NCBI RefSeq assembly: GCF_011742145.1
Contig: NZ_JAAQQU010000094.1
Location: 50,253-114,252, forward strand
Direction: 5' to 3'
DNA from: Flavobacterium sp. J49
GTDB taxonomy: Bacteria > Bacteroidota > Bacteroidia > Flavobacteriales > Flavobacteriaceae
DNA length: 64,000 nt
Shown: positions 58,932 through 64,000 of the stretch, piece after piece
Layout: the number at the start of each line of letters is the position of its first letter
Numbering within the stretch: position 1 is the first letter of the stretch
The notes under the pieces: model-generated
The model's database searches: none
Told to the model about the DNA's origin: nothing
Seen by the model: only the letters and a program-made list of their open reading frames with translations
Position numbers and translations under genes: made by a program

Positions 58932-58966
58932 GTAATTCCCAATTCGTAATTCGTAATTTTCAAATT
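58932..58966. repeat. Heptad array, five units
   Basis: GTAATTC CCAATTC GTAATTC GTAATTT TCAAATT, period 7, ending 2 nt before the -7 box of the dehydrogenase gene. Confidence 0.8.
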
Positions 58967-58968
58967 CC

Positions 58969-58976
58969 TATATTTG
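58969..58976 (+). promoter_or_regulatory. Promoter -7 element of the glutamate-type dehydrogenase gene
   Basis: TATATTTG, directly after a heptad array; leader about 60 nt. Confidence 0.6.
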
Positions 58977-59040
58977 CACCACAAACTAAATTACACTCTA
59001 ACTAAAACTAAGAATCTGAAGTGAGCTCAGATGATACACA

Positions 59041-60267
59041 ATGAAAGACTTATTAAAAAAATTCGAAAACAAAGAACCTGAAATCATTTTCAACTGGAAA
59101 GACGCGGAGACGGAAGCCGAAGGATGGACAGTAATCAATTCGCTTCGCGGTGGCGCTGCCGGTGGTGGAACCCGCATGAGAAAAGGACTAGACATGAATG
59201 AAGTTTTGTCATTAGCCAAAACTATGGAAGTGAAGTTCTCTGTTTCAGGTCCGGCGATTGGCGGTGCGAAATCGGGCATCAATTTCGACCCGAATGACCC
59301 ACGCAAAAAAGGCGTGTTGCAACGTTGGTACAAAGCGGTTTCTCCCCTATTAAAAAGCTATTACGGTACCGGTGGCGATTTGAATGTAGACGAAATCCAC
59401 GAAGTAATTCCGATGACCGAAGAATGTGGCGTTTGGCATCCGCAAGAGGGTGTTTTTAACGGACATTTCAAACCAACAGAAGCTGATAAAATCAACAGAA
59501 TCGGACAATTGCGTCAAGGTGTGATTAAGGTAATCGAAAACCCGAAATTCTCTCCGGATGTTTTAAGAAAATATACTGTAGCTGATATGATTACCGGTTT
59601 TGGTGTTGCCGAAGCGGTTCGTCATTATTACAGCATTTATGGTGGTGACGTTGTTGGCAAAAAAGCGATTGTACAAGGATTTGGAAACGTAGGTTCGGCT
59701 GCAGCTTTTTATTTGGCCGAAATGGGTGCCAAAGTAGTGGGAATCATTGACCGCGATGGTGGTGTGATTAAAGAAGAAGGGTTTTCTTTTGAAGAAATCA
59801 GAAGATTGTTCTTGAATAAAGACGGTAATAAATTGGTCGCCCAAAATATGATTCCGTTTGCCGAAATCAACGAAAAAATCTGGACATTAGGCGCTGATAT
59901 TTTTGCCCCTTGTGCCGCTTCAAGATTGGTAACCAAAGACCAAATCGACAACTTAATTGCCAATGGCTTGGAAGTGATTTCTTGTGGTGCGAATGTACCG
60001 TTTGCCGACAAGGAGATATTTTTTGGCTCGATCATGGAGGAGACAGACAGTAAAGTAAGTTTGATTCCGGATTTTATTTCGAATTGCGGTATGGCGAGAG
60101 TTTTTGCCTATTTCATGGAGAAAAAAGTACAAATGACTGACGAAGCCATCTTCTATGACATTTCGGAAACGATAAAAAAAGCCTTAGACAAAGCCCACGC
60201 CTTGAATTCCGACAAGAAGAATATCAGCGCAACTGCCTTTGAAATTGCACTGAAACAATTGGTATAA
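59041..60267 (+). CDS. Glu/Leu/Phe/Val dehydrogenase family protein
   Basis: A 408-residue amino-acid dehydrogenase. Substrate-binding segments are SLRGGAAGGGTRM (35-47) and GPAIGGAKSGINFDP with the key Lys77; TGGDLNVDEIHEVIP follows. The Rossmann domain shows IVQGFGNVGSAAAFYLAE (about 212-229). The length and segments resemble glutamate dehydrogenases, but residue-level substrate choice cannot be settled from the sequence alone. It is cytoplasmic, reversibly deaminating its amino acid with NAD(P). The ExbB-type gene follows after 122 bp. Confidence 0.9.
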   Translation: MKDLLKKFENKEPEIIFNWKDAETEAEGWTVINSLRGGAAGGGTRMRKGLDMNEVLSLAKTMEVKFSVSGPAIGGAKSGINFDPNDPRKKGVLQRWYKAVSPLLKSYYGTGGDLNVDEIHEVIPMTEECGVWHPQEGVFNGHFKPTEADKINRIGQLRQGVIKVIENPKFSPDVLRKYTVADMITGFGVAEAVRHYYSIYGGDVVGKKAIVQGFGNVGSAAAFYLAEMGAKVVGIIDRDGGVIKEEGFSFEEIRRLFLNKDGNKLVAQNMIPFAEINEKIWTLGADIFAPCAASRLVTKDQIDNLIANGLEVISCGANVPFADKEIFFGSIMEETDSKVSLIPDFISNCGMARVFAYFMEKKVQMTDEAIFYDISETIKKALDKAHALNSDKKNISATAFEIALKQLV

Positions 60268-60320
60268 TATTTTAATGTTTTTTGCGTTATATATTTAGAC
60301 GTTAAAGAAAAATTAAAACA

Positions 60321-60353
60321 TTGTTTAACATCAAAAGATTATAAATACATTTA
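60321..60353 (+). promoter_or_regulatory. Putative promoter of the exbB-exbD-tonB operon
   Basis: TTG (60321-60323), 22 nt and TACATTTA (one mismatch to TAnnTTTG, 60346-60353), about 36 nt before the first ATG. Confidence 0.4.
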
Positions 60354-60389
60354 CATCAATCCAATAATCATTTAAAACCTATTAACCCT

Positions 60390-61094
60390 ATGAGTTTATT
60401 TCTTCAAGCCGACTCGCTTTCAGTACCTCAAGATGCTTTAACAGAAGTAGCACCCGTTGAAAAAACGATTTCAATTTGGGAACTTTTAACTAGTGGCGGT
60501 TTAGCCGGGCAAATCGTTATGATTGCCTTATTTGTGATGCTTTTCTTTGCACTTTATTTGTATTTTGAAAGACTAATGGCCATCAACGCGGCTTCAAAAA
60601 TAGACAACAATTTTATGATGCAGATAAAAGACCACATTTCCAATGGCAGATTTGACTCAGCTAAAATGTTATGTGCTTCAACCAATTCTCCTGTATCCAG
60701 ATTGATTCAAAAAGGAATTTCCAGAATTGGCAATCGTTTAGAAGACATCAATACAGCTATAGAAAATGCCGGAAAGTTAGAAATTTACCGTTTGGAAAAA
60801 AATACGAGTATGTTAGCCACTATAGCCGGCGCAGGCCCAATGACCGGCTTCCTTGGAACAGTAGTCGGAATGATTATGGCCTTTCACAAAATGGCCAGCG
60901 GTGGCGGACAAATAGAAGTAGGCGCATTGGCAGAAGGAATTTATACTGCGATGACAACCACAGTGGTTGGTCTAATAGTTGGTTTAATTGCCTATATTGG
61001 CTACAATCACTTGGTCGTAAAAACGGATAAAGTAGTTCACTTAATGGAATTGAACGGCGTTGAGTTTTTTGACTTATTAAACGAAAAGAAATAA
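60390..61094 (+). CDS. exbB: MotA/TolQ/ExbB proton channel family protein
   Basis: A 234-residue inner-membrane protein with three helices (about 36-60, 145-170 and 188-212). The conserved ExbB/TolQ core is LATIAGAGPMTGFLGTVVGMIMAFHKMA, followed by EGIYTAMTTTVVGLIVGLIAYIGYNHL. With ExbD it harvests the proton gradient and energises TonB. The ExbD gene starts one base after its stop. The N-terminus has an extra segment of about 30 residues before the first helix. Confidence 0.92.
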   Translation: MSLFLQADSLSVPQDALTEVAPVEKTISIWELLTSGGLAGQIVMIALFVMLFFALYLYFERLMAINAASKIDNNFMMQIKDHISNGRFDSAKMLCASTNSPVSRLIQKGISRIGNRLEDINTAIENAGKLEIYRLEKNTSMLATIAGAGPMTGFLGTVVGMIMAFHKMASGGGQIEVGALAEGIYTAMTTTVVGLIVGLIAYIGYNHLVVKTDKVVHLMELNGVEFFDLLNEKK

Positions 61095-61095
61095 G

Positions 61096-61488
61096 ATGAA
61101 TTTAAGAGGTAGAAATAGAGTAAGTCCAGAATTCAATATGTCGTCAATGACGGATATCGTTTTCTTATTGTTAATCTTCTTCATGTTAACATCTACTATG
61201 GTAACCACTAATGCTTTAGATTTGGTATTACCTAAGGCAAAAGGGAAAACTGACAGTAATAAAAGTATCTCTGTAAGTATCAACAAAGACCTACAATTTT
61301 ACATTGAGAAAACACCGATTGAAGAAAGTTCGATTGAGGCACAATTATTGTCACTGACTTCTAAAGATAAAAATATACCTATTATTCTGAGAGCAGAAGA
61401 AGGCGTACCTATAGAAAAAGCTGTTTATGTAATGGATATTGCCAATAGAAATCAGATGAAGATTGTATTGGCTGTTAGACCTAAATAA
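61096..61488 (+). CDS. exbD: ExbD/TolR family protein
   Basis: A 130-residue protein with a short cytoplasmic N-terminus (MNLRGRNRVSPEFNMSSMTD), one membrane helix (about 21-41) that carries the essential Asp20 just before it (TDIVFLLLIFFML), and a periplasmic domain ending in VLAVRPK. It forms the channel with ExbB. It sits between ExbB and TonB genes, with 1 and 6 nt spacings. Confidence 0.93.
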   Translation: MNLRGRNRVSPEFNMSSMTDIVFLLLIFFMLTSTMVTTNALDLVLPKAKGKTDSNKSISVSINKDLQFYIEKTPIEESSIEAQLLSLTSKDKNIPIILRAEEGVPIEKAVYVMDIANRNQMKIVLAVRPK

Positions 61489-61494
61489 GGAATC

Positions 61495-62280
61495 ATGAAG
61501 TTTTTAGAAACCAAAGAGGAGAAAAAATCATTTGGCATCACAACCGTAATTTTTGTGATTCTGCTATTATTATGCTTTTTTTTCGGGCTAACTTATATGG
61601 ATCCGCCGCCTGAAAATGGCATAGCCATCAACTTTGGCACCTCTGATGTTGGTCAAGGTGAAGTGCAACCTCTTGAACCAGTCAAATCTTCCCCACAACC
61701 GGAATATACGCCGCCACAAAAAACGGTAGAAGATGAAGTAGCAACCCAAGACAATTCAGATGCTCCGGTCATCAAGAAAACGGATGCCAAAAAACCCGTA
61801 AAAGAAGTTAAGGAAGTAGTTAAACCAAAACCAAAGTTATCTCAAAGCACCACTAGTGCTTTGGAGAGTTTGATTAATGGTCCTAAAACAACGGGAGCAG
61901 AAGCCAGTCAAGGCAATGATAAATTACCAGGTGATAAAGGAGACCCTAACGGAGACCGTTATGCCAGTAGTTTTTATGGCAGCGGAAACGGTAATGGCTC
62001 CGGAAACGGAACGAGTTGGGGTTTAAAGGGCAGAAAATTAAGTTCTCCAGCAAAAGAAGTCCAAGATTGTAATGAGTATGGAAAAGTTGTGGTTAAAATT
62101 TGGGTGAACCGTCAAGGAAATGTTATCAAAGCGGAGCGTTCCCAAGGAACAACAAATACTAATCCTTGCCTAGTAAATCCAGCCTTATCTGCCGCTAGAA
62201 AATTCAAATGGCAACCCGATAATGAAGCTCCAGAGACACAAATTGGATTTATCGAAATTAATTTCAAATTAGGAGAATAG
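61495..62280 (+). CDS. TonB-like energy transducer
   Basis: A 261-residue protein with one N-terminal membrane helix (about 15-34, TTVIFVILLLLCFFFGLTY), a Pro/Lys/Glu-rich periplasmic linker (about 55-125), a Gly/Ser/Asn-rich stretch (about 150-180) and a C-terminal beta/alpha domain (VVVKIWVNRQGNVIKAE ... AARKFKWQPD) of TonB/TolA type. It would span the periplasm and couple ExbB/ExbD to outer-membrane receptors, or act as a TolA-like component. The receptor is not in the window. Confidence 0.85.
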   Translation: MKFLETKEEKKSFGITTVIFVILLLLCFFFGLTYMDPPPENGIAINFGTSDVGQGEVQPLEPVKSSPQPEYTPPQKTVEDEVATQDNSDAPVIKKTDAKKPVKEVKEVVKPKPKLSQSTTSALESLINGPKTTGAEASQGNDKLPGDKGDPNGDRYASSFYGSGNGNGSGNGTSWGLKGRKLSSPAKEVQDCNEYGKVVVKIWVNRQGNVIKAERSQGTTNTNPCLVNPALSAARKFKWQPDNEAPETQIGFIEINFKLGE

Positions 62281-62302
62281 TGAAAGCTATTCTTTTTTTA
62301 TT

Positions 62303-63523
62303 ATGAACTACCAAGAAACCTTAGATTGGATGTTTAACCAATTGCCGATGTACCAAACTCAAGGTGCCACAGCTTATAGAAAAGACATCACCAACACGGT
62401 TTTATTAGCCAATCATTTAGGCAATCCTGAAAAGCATTTGAAGTGCATACACGTAGCCGGAACCAACGGCAAAGGTTCTACTTCACACCTGCTCGCTTCT
62501 GTTTTACAAGAAGCCGGTTATAAAGTTGGTTTATATACTTCGCCTCATTTAAAGGATTACAGAGAACGAATTACTATCAACGGAAAACCAATATCTGAAG
62601 ATTACGTTTGTGATTTCATCAACAAAAACAAGTTGTTTTTTGAAGCCCATGAATTGAGCTTTTTTGAAATGAGCGTCGGATTGGCTTTCGAATATTTCGT
62701 TAAAGAAAAAACTGATATCAACATTATAGAAGTTGGTATGGGCGGCAGATTAGATTCTACTAATATTATCACGCCATTGGTTTCTGTTATTACCAATATA
62801 GGATTAGACCACACACAATTTCTGGGAGATACTTTAGAAGCGATTGCCTATGAAAAAGCCGGCATTATTAAGCCTAATATTCCTGTAGTTATAGGCGAAT
62901 ATGTACCCGAAACTAAACCCGTTTTTGAAGCCAAAGCCAAGGATGCGAATTCTGAAATATACTTTGCTTCCGATTTGAGCCATGAAAACTATCCTTCAGC
63001 CTTATTAGGCGATTATCAGTTTCACAATAAAAAAACGGTATTGCAAACTTTGAAAGTATTACAAAAAAAACAACTGCTTTCTATTTCTGAAGAAGCCATC
63101 AAAAAAGGCTTTTTGAATGTGATTAAAAATACCAATTTGCAAGGGCGTTGGCAGCAATTAGGAGAAAATCCGAAAATAATTTGCGATACGGCACACAATG
63201 CGCATGGCTTATCGATTGTTTTAAATCAGTTGAAAAAAGAAAAATTTGACCAATTGCATATTGTTTTAGGTGTAGTAAATGATAAAAATCTAAGTGATAT
63301 TCTGCCCTTGTTTCCAAAAAAAGCAAAATATTATTTTTGCAAGCCCAATATTCCTCGCGGTTTAGAAGCTGAAATTTTGGCTGCAAAAGCCAAAGATTTC
63401 GAACTTAATGGTGAAATATATAATTCTGTTTCAAATGCTTATGAGAACGCTACAAAAAAAGCAACGGCTAATGACTTTATTTATATAGGAGGAAGCACTT
63501 TTGTTGTTGCAGAAATTTTGTAA
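62303..63523 (+). CDS. folC: Folylpolyglutamate synthase/dihydrofolate synthase
   Basis: A 406-residue Mur-ligase-like enzyme that adds glutamate to folates. The P-loop is HVAGTNGKGSTSHLL (about 50-64), followed by YTSPHLKDYRERI, IIEVGMGGRLDSTNII, the LDHTQFLGDTLEAIAYEKAGI loop, and the C-terminal CDTAHNAHGL. Length matches the family. It is the last gene of the ExbB-ExbD-TonB run, 22 nt after the TonB stop, perhaps cotranscribed. tRNA-Val follows with its own promoter. Confidence 0.95.
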   Translation: MNYQETLDWMFNQLPMYQTQGATAYRKDITNTVLLANHLGNPEKHLKCIHVAGTNGKGSTSHLLASVLQEAGYKVGLYTSPHLKDYRERITINGKPISEDYVCDFINKNKLFFEAHELSFFEMSVGLAFEYFVKEKTDINIIEVGMGGRLDSTNIITPLVSVITNIGLDHTQFLGDTLEAIAYEKAGIIKPNIPVVIGEYVPETKPVFEAKAKDANSEIYFASDLSHENYPSALLGDYQFHNKKTVLQTLKVLQKKQLLSISEEAIKKGFLNVIKNTNLQGRWQQLGENPKIICDTAHNAHGLSIVLNQLKKEKFDQLHIVLGVVNDKNLSDILPLFPKKAKYYFCKPNIPRGLEAEILAAKAKDFELNGEIYNSVSNAYENATKKATANDFIYIGGSTFVVAEIL

Positions 63524-63540
63524 TTTTTTTTCATTTTAAT

Positions 63541-63570
63541 TTGCAGAATCAAAAAAACGGTCTATATTTG
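63541..63570 (+). promoter_or_regulatory. Promoter of tRNA-Val
   Basis: TTG (63541-63543), exactly 19 nt and TATATTTG (63563-63570), 22 nt upstream of the mature tRNA. This is a textbook Bacteroidota promoter. Confidence 0.8.
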
Positions 63571-63592
63571 CACTCGCAATCAAGCGCAAGAC

Positions 63593-63667
63593 GGGCGATT
63601 AGCTCAGTTGGTTCAGAGCATCTCGTTTACACCGAGAGGGTCGGGGGTTCGAATCCCTCATCGCCCA
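63593..63667 (+). tRNA. tRNA-Val (anticodon TAC)
   Basis: 75 nt folding as a cloverleaf: acceptor GGGCGAT/ATCGCCC with discriminator A, D arm GCTC/GAGC, anticodon stem TCTCG/CGAGA with loop TTTACAC (anticodon TAC), variable GGGTC, and T arm GGGGG-TTCGAAT-CCCTC. The 3' CCA is not encoded (CACAA follows), so it is added after transcription. A terminator hairpin follows directly. Confidence 0.96.
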
Positions 63668-63738
63668 CAAAGAAAACCGATTAGGAAACTAATCGGTTTT
63701 TTTATTTCCTAAAAGTGCCAAAAGTTTACTTTTCCTTC
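63657..63738. repeat. Direct repeat, copy 1 (tRNA 3' end and terminator)
   Basis: 82 bases covering the last 11 nt of the tRNA, its terminator and flank are identical to 63919-64000. Confidence 0.95.
63673..63704 (+). terminator. Terminator of tRNA-Val
   Basis: AAAACCGATTAG-gaaa-CTAATCGGTTTTTTT: a 12-bp stem with T-tract. An identical hairpin recurs at 63935-63966. Confidence 0.9.
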
Positions 63739-63918
63739 GGCAGTCGCTTTGCTCGTGTGAGTGCTTTTAGGAAATAAAAAAACAAGGCTATGAAACAGCC
63801 TTTGGTTTTCTTTGTTCAGGGCTCCTCGGAAGGGGATTACCGAAGGTAATCATCATCTCTTAAGAACTAAAGTTAGAATACCTGAAGCCCACAGGGCTTC
63901 CTCCTCTTAATATCAAAT

Positions 63919-64000
63919 CTCATCGCCCACAAAGAAAACCGATTAGGAAACTAATCGGTTTTTTTATTTCCTAAAAGTGCCAAAAGTTTACTTTTCCTTC
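63919..64000. repeat. Direct repeat, copy 2 (runs to the window edge)
   Basis: Begins with CTCATCGCCCAC, the 3' end of the upstream tRNA-Val, without the rest of a tRNA. It is identical to copy 1 for all 82 visible bases and probably continues beyond the window. Confidence 0.95.

Larger units (their letters stand above)
63668..64000. other. Gene-free region of extragenic repeats after tRNA-Val
   Basis: No ORF. In order: the tRNA terminator; a flank with imperfect inverted ends (TTTCCTAAAAGTGC and GTGCTTTTAGGAAA) around the repeat CCTTCGGCAGTCGCTTTGCT (63734 on); a second hairpin with T-rich tail (AAGGCT-atgaaac-AGCCTT, 63783-63801); GATTACC-gaa-GGTAATC (63837-63853); GAAGCCC-aca-GGGCTTC (63884-63900); and copy 2 of the tRNA-end repeat from 63919. 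Confidence 0.7.

Noticed and set aside
63668..63918. A complete small integrated element between the tRNA repeats
   Set aside because: It has no ORF, integrase or relaxase; only hairpins are present, so I report the duplication itself and make no claim of a mobile element.

Overview
The window comes from the main chromosome of a Bacteroidota bacterium, most likely Flavobacterium or a close relative. I base this on low GC, the absence of Shine-Dalgarno sequences, repeated use of the Bacteroidota promoter (TTG, about 19-21 nt, then TAnnTTTG), five large secreted proteins with type IX secretion (T9SS) C-terminal domains, an S46 dipeptidyl-peptidase, and the hpt-adk-obg gene order. The species call is inference; no rRNA is present.

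Layout. 1-5300: the end of rarA, a tight radC / YjjG-like HAD / secreted-protein operon, a DUF1287 protein, and mpl with a TPR protein. 5679-16820: two giant paralogous T9SS surface proteins that share a C-terminal module. 16890-24574: S46 peptidase, a beta-barrel protein, a small membrane gene between two copies of the obgE 3' end, then obgE, a CNNM/CorC-type protein, adk, hpt and a helical protein of unknown function. 24671-29053: purK, an orphan membrane gene, purE and an M3 peptidase. 29292-33281: another T9SS protein. 33500-36444: a GbsR/MarR-type regulator, three small membrane proteins and an SRPBCC protein, with two identical-spacing palindromic operators, then a UbiA-like protein. 36624-41502: gcvP, a truncated hemoglobin and a T9SS protein with near-identical internal repeats. 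41679-45776: KASIII-like enzyme, methyltransferase, GT2 and an MlaE/MlaF transporter pair. 45779-53536: a gliding-type (CHU_C) T9SS protein, mannose-1-P guanylyltransferase, SprT-like, SDR, LysE-like and ATP-grasp genes. 53587-57718: NRDE, DinB, DoxX, YHS, a Crp/Fnr regulator and an acyl-CoA dehydrogenase. 57815-63523: anmK, glutamate-type dehydrogenase, ExbB-ExbD-TonB and folC. The window ends with tRNA-Val(TAC), whose 3' end and terminator are repeated 262 bp downstream.

How the genes work together. Most are housekeeping: purine synthesis and salvage (purK, purE, hpt, adk), peptidoglycan recycling (mpl, anmK), glycine cleavage, and glutamate metabolism. The accessory content is cell-surface: T9SS adhesin-like proteins, an envelope energy-transduction operon, a probable lipid transporter and a small regulator-controlled membrane operon.

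The least expected signal is not a gene. At least a dozen intergenic spacers carry short, degenerate tandem arrays with a 7-nt (sometimes 8-nt) period. The sequence differs from array to array but the period stays the same. Most sit within about 40 nt upstream of a start codon, some supply the promoter -7 motif, and three run into coding ends. Other structural oddities are the duplicated obgE and tRNA 3' ends and two families of dispersed extragenic palindromes.
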